Under the pieces are notes generated by a model. It saw only the letters and a program-made list of their open reading frames with translations. It searched no databases and had not been told where the DNA came from. The translations under genes and the position numbers were made by a program. This document shows positions 46,420-57,049 of a DNA stretch of 64,000 nt, piece after piece (positions within the stretch are counted from its first letter, which is position 1; each line of letters opens with the position of its first letter). The stretch is from Flaveria trinervia (lineage: Eukaryota; Streptophyta; Magnoliopsida; Asterales; Asteraceae). The DNA is taken from assembly GCA_025506515.1 (NCBI GenBank), contig CM046458.1, positions 42,916,731-42,980,730 on the forward strand, written 5' to 3'.

Positions 46420-46740
46420 CGACTGGCCTCATTCGCTCAGTTCATTCGGGTGGCTAAGGCTCAGTCGTGCGATTGGCCCAGTCGGTCACATTCAGTTGTC
46501 CGACTGAGTCTCAGTCGGTCGACTGACTCATTCGTGCCCTTTCATTCGCACCTTCAGTTAACCGAGTGAGTCTCAGTCGGTCGACTGACTCATTCGCACC
46601 CTTTCATTCGTCAAATGGATCATTTTGATAAGCCATTCAAGTGAATGGCTCAATCTCATGTCCAGTTGTGCGAATGGGATCCATTCGCATGGTTGGTCCA
46701 TACTTATGATCCAGTCGTGCGAATGGGTTACACTTATGAA
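46420..46740 (-). repeat. M1 CG palindrome array upstream of the internal TATA
   Basis: Dense copies of (T)CA(G/T)TCG-NN-CGA(C/A)TGA, for example TCAGTCGGTCGACTGA at 46511-46526 and again at 46573-46588 in a 62-bp direct duplication. The same motif class fills the LTRs, the gag leader (54560-54800) and the 5'UTR intron (45780-46060). Confidence 0.8.
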
Positions 46741-46792
46741 CATTTGGCACTTAAACCCTTTTTACCTGTTGAAATTAACATTATGAGCATTT

Positions 46793-46927
46793 GATCATCT
46801 CCGACATGATCCTTTTAACTTGAAAACCTTTTGATCACCTCAGACGTGATCCTTTTAAACAATTTAGTCACCTCAGACGTGACACTGTTAAACTTTGAAA
46901 ACACATGTGGCCATCTCAGACATGACC
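46793..46927 (-). repeat. M1 four-hairpin array with constant loop
   Basis: Four inverted repeats about 40 nt apart: GATCAT-CTCCGAC-ATGATC (46793-46811), GATCAC-CTCAGAC-GTGATC (46833-46851), GTCAC-CTCAGAC-GTGAC (46867-46883), GGCCAT-CTCAGAC-ATGACC (46909-46927). The 7-nt centre is nearly constant while the arms change together. Spacers are T/A-rich (CCTTTTAA). The same four occur in M2. Confidence 0.85.
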
Positions 46928-48310
46928 CTTTTTGGTGAGTTAATCCGATACTGATTTTCATGATTTAGTCCGACGAACAAACAAACTAAAATGACTGACT
47001 AACTACAAACTTAAACTAAATACACAAATAAAACTTGTTTCTGACTTTTTTGTGAGAGATAAATCCTAAGATAGACGTCTACTGGATTTGGTTCCAGAAT
47101 AGGCAGCTTCAATTTAGTTTGACCACACCTAGACCAATTCAATTTTGGAATCATACAGGCAAGTCAAATCATTTGAGACTTGTTATCAAAAACCTTTTGA
47201 TGCTCAATTCTTGGTTTTCATCCAGAGTCGTTAGCAAATTTAGGAAATCACACCGGTACTATTAGATTCCCACATTGATTTGAACTTTCAAGAATTGAAG
47301 CCACAATGATTGTCAGTATATTTGTCCTCTTAAATCCATACACAGACTTTAGACACAAATTGGTGATCGTTTTAGGTTTTATTATTTCAACTAACATTTT
47401 GGATCCCATACTTATATGGTAATCAACATTCCTCAGGAGTTTTTGAGCGGTCTACGGGTATTTTTACTAGAAGAGACTATCCTTAGAGCTTTCAAGGAGA
47501 AACCAATCCCCAAGTCAGTGCCATCACACAACAGAGAGGTGGCAAACAACAATGAATTCTAGAATATCTAGGTTATGCTTATCCTCAGGTCAGTGCCATC
47601 GCACAGCAGAGAGGCACACAACCTATCTTCTTGTTAGAGCAGCTAACCTTTCTTTTGCACAGAATGCACCAACAACATATGTCAGTAGCTTTATAGCATT
47701 TGTCTTTCATTTTTTTGTGCTTTGCTCTATTTTTGGTCATCCGCACACATTTGTGGCGTTTACATGGTCATTACCCCTTATTGGAATATTGTTGATTGTG
47801 TTAACCAGTGATAAGATGGCAGCCCATAGTCAGTTGAACAACTTAGTTTGATCTTGAGATCACCAGTCAGATCTAATCATCTATTGTGTTGAATCTCCCG
47901 ACATATCATTTGTGGTCTAGCAACCTCTAGGTCTACTTTCTTTGTATTACCTTAGTAGTTACCAGTTTTTCTATCATCTTCCCTTTTATATTGCTTAGAC
48001 TATAGAGACTTATACTTTGAATTTTGCCTCTTTTCTAAATTGAATTTGTAAAGTCCCTTTTGATTTGTTCCTATGTACTATCATTTTCCAAAAGGCTTGA
48101 ATCGGTATCACAGATACGATCTACCTTATATCAGCTATCCACTCCTTCTCCCTCGTTTTTTTTAATGTTACTAGCTGACTTATTATCCCCCTAAAATTCT
48201 AAAATCATACTGGATTTAATAATTTTAGGATTTTAATAGACATCTAAATAACATGAATTTAATTTAAACAGAATAAAATAAATAAGGAAAAATGAAAAGG
48301 AAAAATATAA
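46928..48310 (-). other. M1 non-coding segment between pol and ORF3, with 75-bp tandem duplication
   Basis: No coding sequence seen on either strand. It holds a direct duplication with period 75 bp (units starting at about 47508 and 47583, each with GTCAGTGCCATC.CA.A.CAGAGAGG). M2 has the same at 62181 and 62256, so the duplication predates both insertions. Otherwise AT-rich and featureless. Confidence 0.7.
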
Positions 48311-51300
48311 CTACAATGCATCGAACTGCACATGATCATCATCAGGAATAACATCACTTTTATTTTTAACGCCGTTGACCTCTAACAGATATAGAAAACG
48401 TGGTTTATCAAAGGCTTTTGTATAGAGGTCAGCGCGTTGAAAGTCAGTATTAGTTTTTACCACATCGATTAAGTTCTTTTCAAAACAGTCTCTATGAAAT
48501 GGTATTTAATACCGATGTGTTTGGTCTTTGGATGTTGTATCGGATTTTTAGTTACTGCAATTGCAGCAGAGTTATAAACAAAGATAGGAGTAGAAAAAAA
48601 CATTAAACCGTAATCCCGCATTTGCTGTTAAATCCAGATGATTTGTGAACAGCAACTTGCAGCAGCAACGTATTCGGCTTCACGGGTTGACAATGCAACC
48701 GAGGTCTGCCTCTTACACTGCCAGGTAACTAATCTTCTCCCAAAGAATTGACATCCTGCTGATGTAGACTTGCAGTTCATCTTGCAGCCCCCGTAATCCG
48801 AGTCACTATACGCCGTGAGCTCAAAGTCATCATCATGAGGATACCACAACCAAGTGTGGGTGTACCCTTCAGATAACAAAATATCCTTTTGACCCCAATC
48901 AGATGGTTAACCTTAGGTTTAGCCTGATATCTTGAACATAACATCTAGCGTACATGATATCAGGTCTTGAGGTAGTGAGATACATGAGGGATCCAATCAT
49001 TCCTCGTACATTGTGGCATCTACCAGATCTCCATTTTCGTCAGGTGTTATATCATGATTTGTAGCAAGTTGGGTCCCAGCAGCAGAAGCATTCTCCATGT
49101 CAAACCGACTGAGAATGTCTCCCACATACTTGGTCTGATGTAGAAAGATCCCATTTGGTGTTTGATCCACCTGTAGCCCAAGAAAGAATTTCATCTCCCC
49201 TATAGCACTCATCTCAAACTCTTTCTTCATAACTGTTTCAAACTCTTTGCATAATTCTTTGTTCTTTGAACCAAAGATTATGTCATCTACATAGATTTGT
49301 ACTAGCAGTAGGTCTTCATATTATTCTTTGATTAACAGTGTACAGTCAATGACTCCCCTGCGAAAGCCGTGTTTCACAAGATGAAGCCCATATAAGGCCT
49401 TGTCGAATTTGTAAACTCTGTCCCGATGATAGGGATCTTCAAAGCCCTCGGTTGACTGACATACACTGTCTCTCGAATTTCCCCATGAAGGAATGCACTC
49501 TTCACATCTAATTGGTAGACTTTAATCTTCATATACGATGCATAGGCAAGGAAGATACGGATGGCTTCCATCCTTGCCACGGGTGCAAACACTTCATTGT
49601 AGTTAATTCCCTCGACTTGGCGAAATCCCTGAACAACCAGTCGAGCCTTGTTCCTGATAATGACCCCTTGGTCATCCATCTTGCATTTCAAGACCCATTT
49701 GGTGCCAATGAGCTTAGCACCTTTAGGTCTATCTACCAGAGTCCATACTCCTAACTTCTTGAACTGAAGAAGTTCCTCTTGCATGGCAGTCACCCATGCC
49801 TCATCGTTTAGGGCATCACTGACGTATTTTGGTTCAAACTACGAGACAAAACACCGATAAGTGCCATCATGAATATATCCCTTCTCCATAATAGAGGCAT
49901 AATCAGCTGAGTACAACTGATTTCGGGTTTGAACTCCTGATCTGACATCCCCAATGACATTGTCTAAGGGATGATAGGCATTTAGTCATGATCCTGGAGT
50001 AGTAGGAACAACTACCTCAGATCCAAGGTTATGAACATTTGGTTCTGCATCTGTCGTAGAAGGAGGTTGAGGTTCCGAAATCGAAGGTGCATCACCGTTA
50101 GATGCTTGTGGACTTTCAGGAACTGGAACCTGTTCCTCCTGACTGCTCTGGTCATCTTCTTCAGCTTCATCTTCATAGGAGGAGTCACTGTTGTCGACTA
50201 CTCCCCCTGATTGAGTAGATGATTCTTCCTGTGAACTCGATGATGTTGAATCAAGAGATGGAGTATTCAAGGTATCATACATCATTCGAGTAGCTAACTC
50301 ATCATCAGAAGGAGAGATAAGGATATTGAATGACTTAAAAAATCCATCATAGTTGAAGAAGTAGGCGGGTCCTTTGCCAGTAGGTGGTGTGGTATATCTC
50401 TGAACATCAACATTCACCACACTTCTACTAGACGAGTTGAGTTGTTGTAGACTCTCTTGTTCGGTATGTTATATCCGAGGAAGATTCCTTCATTAGCCTT
50501 CTCGCTAAATTTTTCTTCTTGAGTCTTCTTCAGAAGTGTACACGGCGAGCCAAATGGTTCGAGATACTCCAGATTCGGTTTACGTTGTTGTAGTAGCTCG
50601 TAACATGTCTTTTCGTGGCGCTTGACTATCAGAACTCGATTCAGTGTATAACATGCATTAGCCACTGCCTCATTCCGAATTGGATAGGCAGTTTCGAGTC
50701 TGCCAGCATTGTCCGTGATGTCTCTATCAAGCTTCTGTTATTTTTCTCAGCCACACCATTCATCTGAGGCGTGTAGACACAAATCAATTGATTCACAATT
50801 CCCTTTTCCTTGCAATAAGCCTCCAACCACTAATTCTTGAATTCAATCCCGTTGTCTGAGCGTACTTATCTCACCTTCAGCTTGTAGAGAGATTCCAGTG
50901 TGGTTACTAACTCCTTGAATGACTCAAATGTTTCTGATTTGGACTTCAGAAACATTACCCAAGAGAATCTTGTGTAGTCATCAGTAACCACAAAACAGTA
51001 CAAGTCGCCTGCAATGCTCTGTGTACTGACTGGACCAAACAGATCCATGTGAAGAAGTTCAAGGGGAAGTTCTATTGAATGAACTTTCTTTTCCTTATGA
51101 GACTTCTTCGTCAGTTTGCCTTTCTTGCAAGCTACACAAAAATCAGGAAGTTGTAAATTCTTGACATTAACTCCTCTCACAAGATCCTTCTGGATCAAGT
51201 GATTCATCTTCCGTTGATTTATGTGTCCCATTCTCCTATGCCAGGAGATGGAGTCATTCTTAGTGGCTTTTAATAGAAAGCACTGAACTTCATGATCCGT

Positions 51301-51687
51301 TGTAGAAGCTGTTGAGAGATCCAAAACATAAAGGTCTTTATATCTTGAAGCTGTCATCAGAACTTGGTCCTCCGGAATCACGTAGTCTTTCTTTAGGACG
51401 TAACACTTCTTGTTGTCGAATATGACTTTAAAACCTTTATCACAGATTTGGGAAACAAAAAGTAAGTTGTTTTGAAGTTGTTAAACGTAGTTCACCTTAT
51501 CAAACTTAACTTTCTTATTTCCAACTTCTCCCAGAGCTGTGATATAGCCTCCCTTGTTTCCAGCAAACGAAACATGCCCTCCTTTTATTTGCTTGACGTT
51601 TGATAAAAGAGCCATGTTTCCTGTCATGTGCCTGGATGCTCCGCTATCTACAATCCACATGTTAGTTTCAGCACTGTAGCGAACACC
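48311..51687 (-). pseudogene. pol: M1 pol (protease, integrase, reverse transcriptase, RNase H)
   Basis: Minus strand, about 1,125 codons. Protease MWIVDSGASRHMTGN at the start; integrase zinc region SWHRRMGH and CVACKKGK intact; core LLHMDLFGPV, DDYTRFSWVMFLKSKS, RSDNGIEF, NGVAEKNNRSLIE; a Ser/acidic linker (SSSSQEESSTQSGG); RVT_2 with LDVKSAFLHGEI and YVDD at 49282-49293; RNase H YSDSDYGGCKMN and STREAEYVAA. It ends with VNGVKNKSDVIPDDD and TAG 48311-48313. Stops near 50870 and 50827 and frameshifts near 50650, 50415, 49980, 49380 and 48990 break it. Confidence 0.92.
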
Positions 51688-51711
51688 CTACACATACAAT
51701 GTAAAACATTA
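51688..51711 (-). other. M1 Gag-Pol junction, 3'-splice-site-like
   Basis: Minus strand: gag ends WVPNLN with TAA (51709-51711), then TGTTTTACATTGTATGTGTAG, then pol (GGTGTTCGC). Two in-frame stops separate gag and pol, the second being the TAG of the acceptor-like end. Same design as in family A. Confidence 0.4.
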
Positions 51712-54533
51712 GTTTAGGTTAGGAACCCAAGCCTTTACTGGCTTGGGTTTCCCAGAGGCATCACGCATCATGAATTTAACCCATTGACCCTTAGAGGGTG
51801 AGGGTATCTTAGGTTCCTTCTTTTCATCATTATTAGACACAGAGAATGACTTCTCTTTCCATAATCCAGATTTGTGCAATGCCTGTTTGTGATAAACAGT
51901 CGACTGGCTAATGGGTTGAAAGGTAGGTTCACTACTTCTTCTAGGTGGAGTTAAAGAACTCCTCTTAGAAGACCTAGGTTTTGAATCTTGAAATTCAATC
52001 TTCTTCCTAGGTTTCTGATAGTAAGGACAAAAGGAAGCAATGTGTCCACACTCTCCACAATTGTAGCACGACCTGCTATCAACTTTATGATTAAACTTTC
52101 TTTGTGGAGATGTGTGTGACACCCTAGTAACATCACTTAGTTTGGGTTTTGACTCTATTTCTTTTGATGTTTTCTCCTGTTTAACAGACTTAATTGTTTT
52201 AACATTTTTTACATCTTTTTCTTTTTGGTTAACAGGTTTTTGACATGACGCTTGTGAAAAATTAACACTAGCAGTCCTTTTAGATTCAGATTTGACTTTG
52301 TTTGACCCGAACTTATATTACCCTTTTCAAATTCTTTTTCCAGATTAACACAAGGAATTTTACCCTTTGCCTTTGAAGTGGCCTCCTTTTGTTTTGTTCC
52401 AGATTCAATTGATGAACATGCGGACTCTGGATCACTAACAAGAGGAGTAGACACCACATGATCCTTGATGGGGTTGATATTTATTGGTCTACTCTTAGTG
52501 TTCAACAAGGTCTCAGGTGGTGGTGGAACCACTTTATAACCCAAACCCTCCCCGTTGTTTCTTTCTCTCACTAAGTATTGGACAATGTGTGATGAACTTG
52601 TCCAACTGTGCAGATTTTGCTTTAATGAGTTTACTTCTACTTCTAAAACTGCCTTTTGCTTCTTAGTGTCTTCTATGGAGTTAAGATAGTACCTAATGTC
52701 ATTAGCTTGGTTAAATGCAACTACTTCAGTTTCCCTAAGCTGTTTGGTCAAAAGGTCTATCTTTTCTTTGTAACTATGCTCATTTTGTTTTAAAACTCTA
52801 TTAGCCTCAGTGCACAGTTGTAAATCCTTTACTAAGTTATCATTATGATCTAATAACCTAGCAAATTTCTCATCTATGCTATCTCTAAAAGTATCACACT
52901 CAGAACTAGCATGTTTTTTAAACAGTTGGTTAGTGGTACTTACCTGAGGAGGTTCAAAAGAGTTAGCCATCAATGCAGCATCAGATGTCTCTGGTTCTGG
53001 TGATTCTGTCTTTGCTGTTGAGATCCCTTCTTCAGGCTTGTAGCTTACCTCAGTTGCAGTTGTCTCTTCAATATTTGACATTGCTATCTCAACTGCAATA
53101 TCTCCCTCACTCGCGGAATCATCATCTACATCTTCTACACTGCCAATATTAGATTCCCCTGGACAGACAAACCGAAAGCTCCAGTCCTGTCCTTCATCAT
53201 CATGTGCAGTCAAGGCCTTTGGATCCTTGCTTGATGAAGTAGAACTGCTAGCTTGCTTGTCTTGACGAGTGAAGGACGAGAATGGGTTCCCGTTCCCAGT
53301 CTTCTTTGGCTTCACACATTCTCTCTTGAAGTGCCCTTTTCTCCATAGTTAAAGCAGGTCACTTTACTCTTGTCAAAGCCAAATGTGGTATCCTTTGTAG
53401 CAACCAAGTTCTGTCCGGTCTTTTTCACAAACTTCTTCGCCCTCCGGACAACACTAGCTAAGGCCCACATAATGTCCAATCTCTCCAGCTCCACTTCATC
53501 CACCTGCTCATAGTCCTCATCTGCCAGATGGCAGTTTCCAATCTTCCAAGCAACAAGCCCATCATAAGAATGAACCACTGCTGCCAAAAGATCCATGTGC
53601 TCTCTTGCTACTTCCACAGTCACATTACCGAGGTTCTCGGTCTTCAGTCTAGTAGCATTCGCTTCAGTTCCAATGTAATGGGTACAAGAAGACCCTGACG
53701 TTTCTGAACCTGAAGGAGAAGCTTGTGAAGGACCCGATGAGCTAGACACAAATGCAGTCTGAAGAGGTGCTCCAGACGTCTTAGCTTGAGGCGTGGCATT
53801 GTACAAAGCTGGATTTTGAGTGTATGAAGACTTCTGAGCTTTGTACTTCATCCTAAGTGCTTGTTCGCAGCTTTAGAATGAAGTCATTGATATCCTACTT
53901 TGCCAGCATCTCATTCTGTCTTAGATTTGACACAAATGAAGCCCACTTTTCCGGCAATCCATTTGCGAAATTTGACACCTTTTCTTCCATGGTAGTAGCA
54001 ACCCCATGTGTATGCAATTCACTCATCAGATGATAGAATCTATCAATAACATTGTCCAAACTCTAGTTTCCCATCGATGAAAAGTTGTCAAATTCTTTCT
54101 TTAGTTCCTTAGCTTTAATTTCCTTCAACGAAGCATTCCCGTCGTATCTCTTTTCCAGCTCATCCCATAATTTCTTGGCCTGCTAATTTTCCGAGTACTA
54201 GTGGAAAATATCTTTAGGAATAGACTGAGTAATCAATGCATAAACTCTCTTCTCTGTGTTATACTTATTTTCTGAGCATCAGTCATCCCTCCCAAGGTAA
54301 GCTTTATCCCATCTGCTCCCACCAGCATACTGTATAATCAGTCTCGATAGCTTCCCACAAATTTGGATCCCCTCCATTGAGGTAGATCTCAAAACTTTTT
54401 TCCAGTGGGGAAACTCATCTAACGTTAAGGGTTTTGGTGGCTTATTGTGATTCCGCACCTCACTCTCAAGTAACAGTAGGTTCTGGATCCTTGAGTCCTT
54501 GCCGGCAGTAAACACTGAGATCTGATCTTCCAT
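51709..54533 (-). pseudogene. gag: M1 gag (broken)
   Basis: About 940 codons from ATG 54533 (MEDQISVFTAGKDSR). UBN2-type region (54280-53880, frame-broken), then the conserved block EHMDLLAAVVHSYDGLVAWK and RLDIMWALASVVRRAKKF near 53500. The first knuckle near 53350 is ruined: CFNC has become CFNY, and a one-base loss shifts the His and last Cys. A long Ser/acidic coiled-coil region (53315-52209) follows, then an intact second knuckle CYNCGECGHIASFC (about 52068-52027) and the end KAWVPNLN. Gags of this design are common in Asteraceae copia elements, as far as I can recall. Confidence 0.88.
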
Positions 54534-55010
54534 CTCGATTAGCTTTTAAGTGTACAAACCAAACTGTCAAACTGGTGCGACTGGGTGATGTGAATGGGCT
54601 ATACGTGCGAATGAACTATGCGATTGGTTCAATCGTGCGACTGAACTAAGCGATTGGTTCAGTCGTGCGAATGAAACTGATGCATATGAACACTGCGAAC
54701 GGATGGTTGAGTCGTACGAATGGAGATGCGACTCAGTCCAATCATGCATCTGGTGTATGCGAATGAAGTCCAATCGTGCGAATGACTCACTCGTGCGACT
54801 GAAGCTGCTGTTTTGCGAAAATTTCTAGGTTAAACGTGTTTTAGCCATAAAACTTCTAAATTTCGCATACCTTAATCGCCTAAGGCCATAGAAACCAAAA
54901 CTTGATGAGCAGGGAATGTCCAAGACAACTATTGACACAAAAGATTGCGTTTTTTAGTGTAAAAACACAGACTTTTTATCAATCTTGATTGAATCACACG
55001 TAATCAAGAG
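54534..55010 (-). other. M1 leader with CG palindromes
   Basis: Untranslated leader between PBS and gag. 54560-54800 is filled with GTGCGA(A/C)TGA and TCATTCG / CAGTCG motifs, the same palindrome class as the LTR. No gene. Confidence 0.7.
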
Positions 55011-55028
55011 CCAATGGCTCTGATACCA
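55011..55028 (-). promoter_or_regulatory. M1 primer-binding site (tRNA-Met)
   Basis: Minus strand TGGTATCAGAGCCATTGG, two bases inside the 5' LTR; complementary to the tRNA-Met 3' end. Confidence 0.93.
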
Positions 55029-55030
55029 CT

Positions 55031-55699
55031 TGTTAGGACCTGGTATTTGAACGAAATACCTAATGATTAACGTGTAAACCAAACCAAATAATGCGGAATC
55101 CTATTTGATTGGCGATCCAATCAGTGAGAACGCACGTAGAGTTAATAAAGTATTGAATCAACGTTAAGAATCGATTAGAAATCGATCTACAGCGTTCTAT
55201 GAACTTGGAGTACCAACTTGGAGGCTTTTGGACGCTACGGTACGTCTGGAGTCGAAATAGAATGAATTCCCCCGTTTTTCATGAATTGGTTGTATTTATA
55301 GGTTAGTACTGTTCATTCGTGCGACTGAACCATTAGTATGGTTCAGTAATGCGATTGAACCATACGGTTGATTCATCCGCATGACTGATCCAGTCTCCTG
55401 GTTCAGTCGTGCGACTGAGTCATTTGTATGAAGTTATTCATGCGTATGGTCCATTCGTATGACCCATTTGTATGAGAAATTCATTTTGTTAAGTTTGAAT
55501 GTATACTTAATAGAACATTATGTGTAACAATTCAAACAACCACAAACCAATTCAACATCGACTCATTAATGAATATTAAACATTATAAATAACAAACAAT
55601 CAATATCATTTCATTAATCATTCCAAACATTATGTCAGAATCAGAAAAACAAGATCTATTACATTCATATCATGATCAAGGGACATACATGTATCAACA
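55031..55699 (-). repeat. M1 5' LTR
   Basis: 669 bp, matching 41854-42579. Palindrome TCAGTCGTGCGACTGA at 55403-55418. Followed by CCTAA at 55700-55704, the right target-site duplication. Confidence 0.93.
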
Positions 55700-56176
55700 C
55701 CTAATACTTTGATAAGTCAATGTATTCACCTTGGTTTGTAAAACAAATGTTACACTTGACACATCTTATTGTTATCGTATCATCATTGATTTTTTCCATC
55801 TTGGATTTTAAACCTAATTACCCTATTCTCATAATGACCCTTAAAAATCTTTATGAATGTCTTCCCCTCAAAACTGCACTTATTCTGAAACCTAATTCAT
55901 TAATACTATTATTCTGACCAGAACTATTAAACTTAAGAAACATGATTCCCTATCAACTTTAAACTAATGTAACTTTGAATCCTAAATGACATAACAAACA
56001 ATAATCAACCATCTAAGAACAATGTCAAAGTTATATGCCTAAGAAGCTCCTATGAATTTACATCTTATCCAAAAGGGACTTAAAAATATTTATTGTGTTC
56101 GTCAAGTAGACTCTCGTATTAATCTAATGCTTGATGCCTCACTCATGAGCAAACCTTTTCTAATCATCTTGCACTG
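55700..56176 (+). other. Element G sequence between M1 and M2
   Basis: AT-rich, no credible ORF. It starts with CCTAA (M1 duplication) and ends with CACTG (56172-56176), the expected left duplication of M2 whose partner is off-window. Taken to be the continuation of the G leader; a small unrelated fragment cannot be excluded. Confidence 0.5.
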
Positions 56177-56920
56177 TGTTGGGATCTGGTATTTGAACGA
56201 AACACCAACTAATTAACGTGTTAAACCAAACCAAATAGTGCAGAATCCTATTTGATTGGCGATCCAATCAGTGAGAACGCATGTAGAAACAATAACGTAT
56301 TGAATCTAATGTCAAGAATCGATTAAGAATCGATCTATAGCGTTCTATGAACTTGGAGTGTGAACCTAGAGGCTTCTAGTCGGCTAGGGTACATCTGGAG
56401 TCGAAGTGGATTCAATGCTTACGTTTTTCCATAAATTAGGTGGTATTTATAGGTTAGAGTTGCTCATTTGGGCGACTGAACCATTAGCATGGTTCATTCG
56501 TGCGATTGAGCCATGCGGTTGATCTATTCACACGACTGGGTGTTTAGTCGTGCGACTGAGTCAGACGCATGAAGTTGTTCAGGCGTATGAACTATTTAGG
56601 CGCATGGACACTTAATCGCATGGCCATTCGGACGCATGACCACTGTTGGGGCACATGGTCCAGTCGGACGCATGAGAACTTCACTTCACCAAGTTTGAAT
56701 GTATTCAATATTATAACATTATGCATAACAATTCAAACAATCACAAACCTATATCATCAAGTCAATATGCATTAAACAACTCATTAATGAAATATTAAAC
56801 ATTATAAACACAACCAAACACTTGTATTTCATTAAGTACCCAACTATTACATTTACATAAGCCTAAGACAATACAAAGATATTACATTAAGATCAGAAAC
56901 TAGGGACACATGTATCAACA
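56177..56920 (-). repeat. M2 3' LTR
   Basis: 744 bp, TGTTGGGATC to GTATCAACA, homologous to the M1 LTRs but more diverged. A palindrome TTAGTCGTGCGACTGA lies near 56544. Followed by AACTCCCCCTT, the polypurine tract read on the minus strand. Confidence 0.92.
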
Positions 56921-57049
56921 AACTCCCCCTTGGACCTAGATTGATCTATTATCTTACCTTCTACATAACCTCATCGTACTTCTTGTACTTCTCCTCTCTT
57001 GTGACTCTTGTGTGTATCTCAAACGCAAAGCAGAGTCGTATCACAATTG

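Larger units (their letters stand above)
41854..55699 (-). mobile_element. Family M copia retrotransposon, copy M1 (complete, minus strand)
   Basis: 13,846 bp between LTRs 41854-42579 (3') and 55031-55699 (5'), flanked by CCTAA at 41849-41853 and 55700-55704. On the minus strand the order is LTR, PBS, gag, pol, long non-coding segment, ORF3, polypurine tract, LTR. Inserted in the leader of element G. All ORFs are broken. Confidence 0.95.
39761..56176 (+). mobile_element. Element G, Ty3/gypsy-like LTR and leader (interrupted by M1, cut by M2)
   Basis: Visible parts are the LTR 39761-41355, PBS and leader to 41853, then 55705-56176 after M1. No Gag or Pol homology is visible, so class rests on the LTR end (TGTAACATCC..GGTCGGGGTGTGA) and the TTGGTATCAGAGCC PBS, both usual for plant Ty3/gypsy chromovirus-type elements. 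M2 inserts at 56177. The rest lies beyond the window. Confidence 0.55.

Noticed and set aside
46261..46569. 102-codon plus-strand ORF
   Set aside because: Lies on the strand opposite to M1 transcription, across the palindrome array and promoter; no homology.
55720..55917. 65-codon plus-strand ORF between M1 and M2
   Set aside because: Short, AT-rich, no recognisable motif and no counterpart elsewhere; treated as chance within the G leader.
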